17,330 nucleotides of DNA from Chitinophagaceae bacterium (GTDB lineage: Bacteria > Bacteroidota > Bacteroidia > Chitinophagales > Chitinophagaceae): the NCBI GenBank assembly GCA_025362915.1, contig JANYEU010000074.1, positions 1-17,330 on the forward strand, written 5' to 3'. Below, piece after piece: positions 6,438-13,320 of the stretch. The position numbers and the translations under genes are program-made. Below the pieces are notes generated by a model, which was not told the DNA's origin, ran no database searches, and worked only from the letters and a program-made list of their open reading frames with translations. Every line of letters starts with the position of its first letter. Position 1 is the stretch's first letter.

Positions 6438-7673
6438 ATGAACATTAACCCAACCCGGCTTCAAGAACACTTCGAAGCCATGAGTTTGATAGGAAAGATA
6501 GGAGAAACAGGCACTTGCCGTCCTGCTCATTCAGAATTAGAAAAAGAAGCTTTCACCATTGCCCGCCAATGGATGCGCAGTGCAGGAATGACAACTAAAA
6601 TAGATAATTTCGGTAACCTGATTGGCAGATTGGAAGGAAAAAATCCTTCTTTGCCCGTGTTGATGATGGGGTCTCACCTCGATTCCCAACCTTATGGCGG
6701 TCGTTTTGATGGTGTTGCGGGCGTACTTTGCGCCATAGAGGCCGTTACAACCTTATCCGAGAATGGCATTAAGCCCGAACGCTCCATAGAGGTCATTTCT
6801 TTTGCCGATGAGGAAGGATGGCGCTTCAATAAAGGGCTTTTTGGCTCACGGGGCATCTTGGGAAAGCTGGAAGAAGGCGAATTGCAGCGTGCAGATAAGG
6901 ATGGCATCACCAGGGAAGAGGCATTGAAGGAGTTTGGTTGCGATATTACCCAATTTAAAGAGTCTGAATATAAACCGGGTAGCATATTTTGCTACTTGGA
7001 ATTGCATATTGAGCAGGGGCCTGTGCTAGATGTTGCCAATAAACCGCTGGGAATTGTTACAGGCATCTCTGGTCCGCTATGGCTCACGGTTAAACTGAAA
7101 GGAATGGCGGGTCATGCAGGGTCTGTGCCGATGCCTATGCGCAAGGATGCCCTTTTAGGTGCAGCAGAAATAATTGTTGCGCTCAACCAGATTGCTACTC
7201 AAGACCCATCCACGCCTACTGTTGGCACCGTGGGCACTATTAATGTGTTTCCAGCTTCGCGAAACATCATTCCAGAGGAAGTTAGCTTCACGGTAGACCT
7301 TAGAGATATTGATTTAGACCGTCGCCATCGTTACGAAAAGCAATTGATGGATAAGATTGAGGCCATTACTAAAAAGCACCAGCTTACTTACACCATTTCT
7401 GAGGATACCAATAGCGAACCGCGTTATTGTGCCGATTGGATAAAGGATATTTACCGCAATCAGTTCAAAGCCTTGGGTGTAGATGCACCAGAACTGATGA
7501 GTGGCCCCTTTCATGATGCACTTGCCCTTTCTTATACCTGCGATTACGGCATGATCTTCATCCGTTCAAAGGATGGCATCAGTCATAATCCATTAGAATA
7601 CTCCTCTTACGAAGATTTGGCATTGGGTACCGAAGTATTATACGGTTCTGTATTAGAAATACTCAAGAAATAA
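6438..7673 (+). CDS. M20-family Zn-dependent amidohydrolase (beta-ureidopropionase / N-carbamoyl-L-amino-acid hydrolase / allantoate amidohydrolase type)
   Basis: A 411-residue binuclear metallohydrolase of the AmaB/HyuC/AllC group, to which yeast-type beta-alanine synthase also belongs. Metal-site motifs are visible: H80 in GSHLDSQPYGG, D91 in GRFDGVAGV, E125/E126 in SFADEEGWRF, H190 in LELHIEQGPVLD, and H383 in ISHNPLEYSS. GMAGHAGSVPM (222-232) and SGPFHDALALS (355-365) belong to the dimerisation lid and active site. It would hydrolyse an N-carbamoyl group. Because a nitrilase-type ureidopropionase is already in the locus, this enzyme may be a second beta-ureidopropionase, or may act on N-carbamoyl-amino acids from hydantoins or on allantoate; sequence alone does not decide. 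It lies beyond the terminator-like hairpin, so it may be transcribed partly on its own. Confidence 0.88.
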   Translation: MNINPTRLQEHFEAMSLIGKIGETGTCRPAHSELEKEAFTIARQWMRSAGMTTKIDNFGNLIGRLEGKNPSLPVLMMGSHLDSQPYGGRFDGVAGVLCAIEAVTTLSENGIKPERSIEVISFADEEGWRFNKGLFGSRGILGKLEEGELQRADKDGITREEALKEFGCDITQFKESEYKPGSIFCYLELHIEQGPVLDVANKPLGIVTGISGPLWLTVKLKGMAGHAGSVPMPMRKDALLGAAEIIVALNQIATQDPSTPTVGTVGTINVFPASRNIIPEEVSFTVDLRDIDLDRRHRYEKQLMDKIEAITKKHQLTYTISEDTNSEPRYCADWIKDIYRNQFKALGVDAPELMSGPFHDALALSYTCDYGMIFIRSKDGISHNPLEYSSYEDLALGTEVLYGSVLEILKK

Positions 7674-7689
7674 CTTTTTTGGGGATGAT

Positions 7690-7710
7690 TAACCACAAGG
7701 AACACAAGGT
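7690..7710. repeat. Remnant of AACCxCAAAGG-type intergenic repeat
   Basis: The stretch taaccacaaggaacacaagg, just after the M20 gene stop, resembles the left flank of the GxxExxY unit (ttaaccgcaaaggacaccaagg, 595-616). No GxxExxY gene is present here, so this would be an isolated fragment of the same repeat family. Confidence 0.5.
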
Positions 7711-7727
7711 AAAATACTATAAGGAAC

Positions 7728-7754
7728 GCTTCGCTTTGAGCGAAGCCTTCTTTT
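7728..7754 (+). terminator. Terminator-like hairpin after the M20 gene
   Basis: A perfect 8-bp stem, gcttcgct (7728-7735) with agcgaagc (7739-7746), has a 3-nt loop and is followed by cttctttt. It is a plausible intrinsic terminator for the pyrimidine locus, 54 bases after the last stop codon. The tail runs into a degenerate copy of the 21-bp repeat seen at 9296-9319. Confidence 0.7.
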
Positions 7755-7810
7755 GTAATAAAAGGTTTAAACTCTCTTTTTATTTATCATTCATAAGCTA
7801 AATATTATAC

Positions 7811-7960
7811 TCAACAAACTTGAGAAACCCTAATTAATGCCTCAGGGTTACACCCCCCATTTTCTAAACACACATTACAAGCATAATAAACCTCATATCG
7901 AGCATAAGGGATTTCCATTCTTAATTTATCGCCCTCCATTTTATTAAAATCCATCGCCAT
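7811..7960 (-). CDS. Possible small protein, 49 residues, unknown function
   Basis: A minus-strand ORF begins at ATG 7960 and ends with TGA at 7811-7813. It starts MAMDFNKMEGDKLRMEIPY and ends in IRVSQVC. It has four cysteines (C28, C31, C37, C49); the CxxC-x5-C arrangement could bind metal. A GGAG lies about 15 bases before the ATG on that strand, rather far for a ribosome site; the third codon is a second ATG. The composition looks protein-like rather than random, and it fills part of an otherwise geneless 521-base stretch. I recognise no family. It would be transcribed away from the GGGCAA/TTGCCC cluster at 7989-8065. It could be a chance ORF. Confidence 0.35.
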   Translation of the reverse strand: MAMDFNKMEGDKLRMEIPYARYEVYYACNVCLENGGCNPEALIRVSQVC

Positions 7961-7988
7961 TATACACTCAGATTTCTCCTATAGTTAA

Positions 7989-8065
7989 AATGATGGGCAA
8001 ATTATGTAAATAAATAAAACATTTTTGCCCCAAAATCCTCTTTTTGCCCCAAATTGCCCATTATT
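7989..8065. promoter_or_regulatory. Inverted and direct GGGCAA/TTGCCC repeats, possible operator or structured leader
   Basis: The outer arms aatgatgggcaa (7989-8000) and ttgcccattatt (8054-8065) are complementary in 11 of 12 positions; the twelfth could be a G-T wobble. The 53-base loop contains two exact direct copies of tttttgccccaaa (8022-8034 and 8041-8053), 19 bases apart. TTGCCC therefore occurs three times and its complement once in 70 bases. The cluster lies between the possible minus-strand ORF starting at 7960 and the + strand gene starting at 8195, a natural place for a shared control site. No known regulator motif is recognised. Confidence 0.45.
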
Positions 8066-8194
8066 TCATTTACTTATGCACAATTCATCCCGCTCACCGA
8101 TTATAAGTTTGGTTATATGTTCAATTATATAGTATTAAACCTAGCTTGATAACTTAATTAAACAATTATTCCTTTTTACTTTAAAACTCCGATT

Positions 8195-9145
8195 ATGCCA
8201 CGTCAAAATTTCCCAACAGACATTGTATCGCAAACAATTGTATTAGACAAAATTCTAGAAAAGGTTACTGCCGATGGTGCTGGTAGTGTATTGAAAGCTA
8301 TGTTGACCAATAATGGCATCGTACTGGCAGACGATGTTGCCAAAGGCGTAACCGCACTGGCAAAAAACGGCAGCTATCTGGCATTTAAACAATCGAGCGA
8401 AATAAGTTCGCAAAAACGGAATACCCTGATGCTGCCCATTAATGGAGATATGACATCCTGCTACCAATTTTTGAAAACACATTTCTCTCCCGACTTTAAA
8501 GTGCTTACCGATTGGGGCGGAGAGATAACTCTAAGCGGAAAAATTACTTATGCCACAACCACCTTGGGGCAATTGAACATGCTTACAGCCTTAATAACCA
8601 AAAACGGTGATTTTATTTCGCCACTCGTTAGTCCGTTGGCACCTTATCTTACGCTTCATAAAATAGATCTTGCCCTCGATGCCACCAATGCCGCCGATGC
8701 ATTGGTTTTTGATACCACTTTTGCCGATGATAAAAAAAGTAGCGAAACCGCCCGCGAACAAAGGGATATAGAATGGGCAACACCCTTGGCACACATCCAT
8801 TTGATAGCCGATTACTTGATGAAGTACTACAAAGGCAATACAAAAATTTTGGCCGAATATGGTTTTACGGTGGTGAATACGGCAAAAGTGATAAAAACAA
8901 GGAATCAAAAACTAAGTCCAGGCGATACCCGCTTCAAGATAAGGGTAACTATTGGCAGCACCGTTGCAAACACCGGAACTGTTGCGATATACATATATAA
9001 AGGTGCAACAATAACCGGAACACCTGTTGTTTTAGACCCTGGAAAGATATATACGGTAACAAAAGGTAACAGTGTAATATCTATTAACAATCCTTCACAA
9101 ACAATTACGGCAACCTACTCATTAGTGCCTAAAAAACTATCATAA
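8195..9145 (+). CDS. Hypothetical protein, 316 residues, no recognised family
   Basis: A full-length ORF of protein-like composition starting MPRQNFPTD; no signal peptide or membrane segment is evident, so it is probably cytoplasmic. Residues 1-75 are mostly helix-forming with alternating charge. A middle part (about 75-190) is mixed. Residues 195-235 include AHIHLIADYLMKYYKG and KILAEYGFTVVN; to me this resembles a short Y-x-x-N-x-x-x-L-x-x-x-G-F stretch recurring in uncharacterised Bacteroidota proteins, from memory only. Residues 240-316 are rich in T, V, I and G and suggest a small beta-sandwich-like tail (IRVTIGSTVANTGTVAIYIY). The long upstream gap with the TTGCCC cluster suggests its own promoter. 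The 21-bp array follows directly after its stop. Confidence 0.8.
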   Translation: MPRQNFPTDIVSQTIVLDKILEKVTADGAGSVLKAMLTNNGIVLADDVAKGVTALAKNGSYLAFKQSSEISSQKRNTLMLPINGDMTSCYQFLKTHFSPDFKVLTDWGGEITLSGKITYATTTLGQLNMLTALITKNGDFISPLVSPLAPYLTLHKIDLALDATNAADALVFDTTFADDKKSSETAREQRDIEWATPLAHIHLIADYLMKYYKGNTKILAEYGFTVVNTAKVIKTRNQKLSPGDTRFKIRVTIGSTVANTGTVAIYIYKGATITGTPVVLDPGKIYTVTKGNSVISINNPSQTITATYSLVPKKLS

Positions 9146-9158
9146 AACAAGGAAAATC

Positions 9159-9374
9159 ATTCAATAAAGAAGGTTTTTTACTCAATAATTAAGGTTATTC
9201 ACTCAATAAAGAAGGCTTTTTACTCAACAAAGAAGGTTATTTACTCAACAATTAAGGGTTTTGATGGATGAAAAGCCTTAATTGTTGAGTAAAAAGCCTT
9301 CTTTCGTGATAAAAAAAGGCGCTTTTTTGAGTGAAAAAAGCCAATTGATGAGTGAATAAGAAGGTTTAGTGATG
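9159..9374. repeat. Array of 21-bp units that inverts on itself, forming a long hairpin
   Basis: Five + oriented units (starts 9159, 9180, 9201, 9222, 9243; core ctcaataaagaaggctttt) are followed after a short spacer by about four or five units in the opposite orientation (from about 9270 to 9374, one of 20 and one of 22 bp). At the junction ttactcaacaattaagg (9241-9257) pairs perfectly with 9276-9292 around an 18-nt loop. The pairing can be extended through gaagg/ccttc to 9232 and 9301. The array fills most of the 307-base gap between two genes. It could act as a bidirectional terminator or RNA stabiliser, or be a selfish repeat. A related array is at 2620-2724. Confidence 0.9.
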
Positions 9375-9452
9375 AAAATAGTAGCGAAAGGGTATCTTTA
9401 TGCTTGGAATGGAAGAAAATAAACCCATTAATGATCCCAAATTTCTACATAA

Positions 9453-9998
9453 ATGAATAGCTTGTCAAACCCCAATCAGGAAAGTGTTGTAAAAGAAAAG
9501 AAGTATGTTATTTGTACTATCATTACTCTTTTCTGCATACAATTGGTCATGTCAAATTACCACTTAATTGTGTTATATACCAATATTTGGAATGATAGCC
9601 AGCGGCATTTCTTTACAGATTGGATTGTTATATACACGTTCGGCTTTGCCATTTTCTATTTGGTTGTATTAATTTTATTTATAAGGAAAGCTAATTTTGG
9701 TTGGGTACTCCTCACCACCATAAGTACGGTACAAGTGGCAAAACTAGGGTATGCAATAGGAGATTTGTTGTATCATAGAAACCTCTCCACCGCCATTCGG
9801 TTTATAACCATAAACAGAATTGTTTACTTTATTATATTTTTAACCCTTCTTATCTTATTACTATCAAAACAAATTCTTTCTACCTACAAAATCACAAGAA
9901 AAGAAAAAAAGTTGGTAATAATTTATGCCGTAATGATAGTTATTGGGATGTATGTGTATGCTAATTATTTCTATTATATATGGTTTAAACATAATTAA
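9453..9998 (+). CDS. Hypothetical polytopic membrane protein
   Basis: A 181-residue protein with a polar N-terminus (1-17) and four or five hydrophobic segments, at about 18-42, 56-77, 84-104, 120-139 and 153-176. The last segment is very rich in Tyr and Val (MYVYANYFYYIW). Basic residues cluster between the last two segments (KITRKEKK), which by the positive-inside rule would place that loop in the cytoplasm. It would sit in the inner membrane. I recognise no conserved catalytic or transport motif and no family. It follows the inverted 21-bp array and stands alone; the next gene starts 217 bases downstream. Confidence 0.78.
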   Translation: MNSLSNPNQESVVKEKKYVICTIITLFCIQLVMSNYHLIVLYTNIWNDSQRHFFTDWIVIYTFGFAIFYLVVLILFIRKANFGWVLLTTISTVQVAKLGYAIGDLLYHRNLSTAIRFITINRIVYFIIFLTLLILLLSKQILSTYKITRKEKKLVIIYAVMIVIGMYVYANYFYYIWFKHN

Positions 9999-10215
9999 GC
10001 AGTATATGAACCTCTCACAGCAAAAAACAATTTTCCACTCTTACTTTGAAGAATTCTAATATATTTATTATTTGGTTACTACAAATATTTCATGCCTAAA
10101 TGCACTGATTGTTATATCATTTAGCGCTTGATTAGTAATGGATAAGTAAGCAATTGCATTTTCTTAATCCTTTACCGATTACTATTCCTTTATCTTAGCA
10201 AAAAATTAGAAAGCG
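9999..10215. other. Intergenic region upstream of the sigma-54 response regulator
   Basis: An AT-rich stretch of 217 bases without a convincing ORF. It should contain the promoter of the response regulator gene. The nearest approach to a Bacteroidota -7 box is tatcttag at about 10192-10199, a poor TAnnTTTG match. No sigma-54 type GG-N10-GC element and no strong hairpin was seen. Confidence 0.5.
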
Positions 10216-11376
10216 ATGGCGAGTATATTAATAATAGATGATGAACGTGCGATAAGGAATGTGCTGAAGGAAATATTGACCAATGAAGGCTATAAAACTG
10301 ACGAAGCTGTGGACGGCGAGGAGGGGTTGAAGAAATTTACTTCGGGAAATTACGACCTTATCCTTTGCGATATCAAGATGCCGAAGGTGGATGGCATTGA
10401 ATTTTTGCAACAAGCCAGTGCTATTAATCCGGATGTGCCAATAATTATTATAAGTGGACATGGAAATATAGAAACCGCCGTGGATGCGGTGAAAAAAGGG
10501 GCGTATGATTACATTTCTAAGCCACCAGACCTAAACCGTATGTTGATTACCATCCGCAATGCGATGGATAAGAATAGCTTGGTGAAGGAAACGAAGATTT
10601 TGAAGCGCAGGGTATCTAAAGTGCAGGAGATTATTGGCGAAAGTGAACCGATTAAGAAGATAAAGGAGACGATAGAAAAGGTGGCTGCAACGGATGCGCG
10701 CGTTTTGGTAACGGGCGAGAATGGTAGCGGTAAAGAATTGGTGGCGCGGTGGCTGCATGAGAAAAGTAACCGCCGAGATAGTCCGATAGTGGAGGTGAAC
10801 TGTGCTGCCATACCCAGCGAACTGATAGAAAGCGAATTGTTTGGGCATGAAAAAGGCTCTTTTACATCGGCCATCAAGCAAAGGATAGGCAAGTTTGAGC
10901 AAGCAAATGGCGGTACGTTGTTTTTGGATGAAATAGGCGACATGAGTCTGTCGGCACAAGCAAAAGTATTACGTGCATTGCAAGAAGGAAAGATTACGAG
11001 GGTAGGAGGCGACAAAGAAATTGCAGTAGATGTGCGTGTGGTTGCCGCAACCAATAAGGATTTGCTGCAAGAAGTGGAGGCGAAGAACTTTAGGCTGGAT
11101 TTATACCACAGACTAGGCGTAATATTAATTCATGTGCCATCGCTGAATGAAAGGAGGAGCGATATTCCGCTGCTGGTAGAAAAATTCTTGCAGGATATTG
11201 CCGTAGAATATGGTCAACAACCAAAGGCGATTGATAAATTGGCCATGGATAAATTGCAAAAACATAACTGGACGGGCAATATCCGTGAACTACGGAATGT
11301 AGTGGAACGATTGATAATACTATCGGGAAAAACCATTACGGCAGGGGATATAGATAGTTATGTTTTGTTGAAATAA
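10216..11376 (+). CDS. Sigma-54-dependent response regulator, receiver plus AAA+ domain, no DNA-binding domain
   Basis: A 386-residue NtrC-class protein. The receiver domain (1-120) has the acidic pair D8/D9, phosphoacceptor D52 in LILCDIKMPKVDG, S80 in IIIISGHG and K102 in YISKPPD. The AAA+ domain (140-370) has Walker A GENGSGKE (167-174), Walker B GTLFLDEIGD (233-242), VRVVAATNKDL and the conserved ELFGHEKGSF region. Two points are unusual by NtrC standards. The sigma-54 contact loop reads GSFTSA (214-219), not GAFTGA. The protein also stops at SYVLLK, just after the AAA+ lid, so the Fis-type helix-turn-helix is absent, against about 450-480 residues for NtrC. From memory this short form is common in Bacteroidota. 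No cognate histidine kinase is in the window. It converges with the outer membrane protein gene, 12 bases apart. Confidence 0.93.
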   Translation: MASILIIDDERAIRNVLKEILTNEGYKTDEAVDGEEGLKKFTSGNYDLILCDIKMPKVDGIEFLQQASAINPDVPIIIISGHGNIETAVDAVKKGAYDYISKPPDLNRMLITIRNAMDKNSLVKETKILKRRVSKVQEIIGESEPIKKIKETIEKVAATDARVLVTGENGSGKELVARWLHEKSNRRDSPIVEVNCAAIPSELIESELFGHEKGSFTSAIKQRIGKFEQANGGTLFLDEIGDMSLSAQAKVLRALQEGKITRVGGDKEIAVDVRVVAATNKDLLQEVEAKNFRLDLYHRLGVILIHVPSLNERRSDIPLLVEKFLQDIAVEYGQQPKAIDKLAMDKLQKHNWTGNIRELRNVVERLIILSGKTITAGDIDSYVLLK

Positions 11377-11388
11377 TGCTTTTTTCAC

Positions 11389-13260
11389 CTAATTAAACAC
11401 CACAAAATCTGGTCTTTTGATGTATTGGCTGTTGAAGATGTAGCGTAAATCGGAAGAAACGTTGATATTTAACGGAGTCATGCTGCCAAGGGTTCGGGGA
11501 AAGTAAGATAGCCGTAATTCGATGGTGCCAAATATCAAGTTTTCGTTTCTTGTACGTACTCCCAATCCAAAACCTGCATAGCCGTCCAAGTTTGAACCGC
11601 TATTATAGTTGCTTTCAGTTTTTAGGAAGCTAAAATTGGTAAAAGCAAACGGGGCAAAGCTAAAACCAGCTAATTTCCAGGTGTCATAGAAAACAGATTC
11701 GGCATTAAACGTACCCCTAGTTGTAGCAAGCGTAGAAGAATCGCCACTATATTGCGGTATTCCGTAACTGCTATTTAGAATTAATGGGGCATCTAGCAAC
11801 CTATTGAATTGGTGTGCACCACTAAAGCTAAAAAAGTTTCTATTATACCATAAATGATTAAATTTTCTCAACCTAGTAAAGGTTTCAATATTAAATAAGG
11901 TACTAAAATCCTCAAACCTATGGTTACGGATATAGCCTCCCACCTTTATTTCATAATCGATGTACTGTTTTTGCTTTGTAAAAAAGTTTTTCTCAAAATT
12001 TACGCCCATATAAGGTCGCTCTAAGTCATTTTTATCTGTCCAGCCCCCAATTATGGACGCATTATAGCCTTCTGGCACATCCTCATTCCGCCCAAAACCA
12101 TATATATAGCTGGTGTGGTAATATTCCTGCTTAAAAAAGGTATAGGCTGTCAGAATGCCTTTCAGGTTTGCGTACATGGGGTTGTAGGTTAGTTCGTACT
12201 TGTCGGGTATTGTTTTAAATTGCTGATCAATTACCCTAAGTGCCAAAAACTGCTTTGGTTTTCTTTTAGTAAGGTCATTGTAAAACCTGCTGTTGGTAAT
12301 ATTATAGCCAGCCCAAGCATCAAGATTGTTATAATTGTATTGATTATCGAGGGAGTACAAAGAATCCGACCCATACTTGTTTGTATTTCTGTGTGTTGCT
12401 ATCTCAGCCTCCCCAGTCCACAAATGATAAGGGCTTACCAGCGGAAGCGTCATCCGTATATATGCATAATCTTCATCCCTGCTACCATTACTATAAGCAT
12501 TTGCCAAGTTTTGGTATCCTACGGAAAGATTTGCAAACGAACCCGCAAAATTTCTTTTTGTATACTCTGCACCCCAGCCATAATTGGGGCTTCTGTTTAA
12601 ATCGTACAGGTTTTTAATGACCAATCGCTGTCCTGTACCCATAATGTTGTTATCACTTAGCTCTGCATACACTGCTTTTCCATTTACATCGGCAGCTCCA
12701 CCCACAGAGAACACATCTTTATAGAACACATCTACATCAACCTGTTGTTTGTTTGCCTTAGATTGGACAACCACTATACGGGCATCCTGCAAGTAGTTGA
12801 GACTGCGCAGGTACCTTACATTTTCTGCAATTAAATTGGGGTTTAATATATCTCCCTCTCGGAAAAAGAGGTTGGCAATAATCAGTTTTTCTTGGGTTTG
12901 GCGATGAATTCTATTTGCGAAGTTTATCAAGAAGTTTTTTATCACCTGACTGGTATCATTTACAGACACACCAAAACTAACGTTGTTGATAACAACGCAA
13001 CGGATGGTTTTTCCTTTAAAAGATGCAAAAGGCGTGACGTTTTTTGTAGCCTGAAAAGTTCCTGGATCAATGGCATCACTAATAGCTACACTTTTCCCCA
13101 GTTTCCCTAGTAATCCTGTCTTTTTGGCGAGAAAAAAAGTATCAAGATGGGTAGTATCAGCTTTGGGCTTTGTTTTTTGGGCAAGCAATGTGGTAATAAA
13201 AAGAAAGCATAAGGCATTACTTACAAGTAATACAAGTAAATAATATTTTATGCTATTCAT
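11389..13260 (-). CDS. BamA/TamA-like outer membrane beta-barrel protein with one POTRA-like domain
   Basis: About 623 residues from ATG 13260, chosen because MNSIKYYLLVLLVSNALCF starts a normal signal peptide (ending near LLAQ); an in-frame ATG at 13278 adds six residues. After the signal peptide comes a linker, then one POTRA-like unit (about residues 85-175) including FFREGDILNPNLIAENVRYL, RSLNYLQDARIVVV and VDVDVFYKD. The rest alternates short beta-strands rich in Tyr, Phe, Asn and Gly (GYQNLANAYSNG, GFGLGVRTRNENLIF, YIFNSQYIKR), as in a 16-stranded barrel of the surface antigen D15 type. Length and a single POTRA argue against BamA itself, which has five. It is the last gene of the minus-strand group, 60 bases after dapF. 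The exact substrate is unknown. Confidence 0.82.
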   Translation of the reverse strand: MNSIKYYLLVLLVSNALCFLFITTLLAQKTKPKADTTHLDTFFLAKKTGLLGKLGKSVAISDAIDPGTFQATKNVTPFASFKGKTIRCVVINNVSFGVSVNDTSQVIKNFLINFANRIHRQTQEKLIIANLFFREGDILNPNLIAENVRYLRSLNYLQDARIVVVQSKANKQQVDVDVFYKDVFSVGGAADVNGKAVYAELSDNNIMGTGQRLVIKNLYDLNRSPNYGWGAEYTKRNFAGSFANLSVGYQNLANAYSNGSRDEDYAYIRMTLPLVSPYHLWTGEAEIATHRNTNKYGSDSLYSLDNQYNYNNLDAWAGYNITNSRFYNDLTKRKPKQFLALRVIDQQFKTIPDKYELTYNPMYANLKGILTAYTFFKQEYYHTSYIYGFGRNEDVPEGYNASIIGGWTDKNDLERPYMGVNFEKNFFTKQKQYIDYEIKVGGYIRNHRFEDFSTLFNIETFTRLRKFNHLWYNRNFFSFSGAHQFNRLLDAPLILNSSYGIPQYSGDSSTLATTRGTFNAESVFYDTWKLAGFSFAPFAFTNFSFLKTESNYNSGSNLDGYAGFGLGVRTRNENLIFGTIELRLSYFPRTLGSMTPLNINVSSDLRYIFNSQYIKRPDFVVFN

Positions 13261-13320
13261 AATAATATCTAGATACAAAAAATTAAAACCTCCCAGACTT
13301 ATTATGTTTGGGTTTACTAA

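Noticed and set aside
8195..9998. Toxin-antitoxin, abortive infection or other defence pair
   Set aside because: No nuclease, nucleotidyltransferase, NTPase or known effector motif is visible in either protein, and the two genes are separated by over 300 bases of repeats.
11377..11388. Bidirectional terminator between the convergent response regulator and outer membrane protein genes
   Set aside because: The gap is 12 bases and no inverted repeat could be found in it or across the two stop codons.
13261..13320. Terminator or promoter between dapF and the outer membrane protein gene
   Set aside because: Only 60 AT-rich bases, with no stable hairpin and no TAnnTTTG box on the minus strand that I could support.
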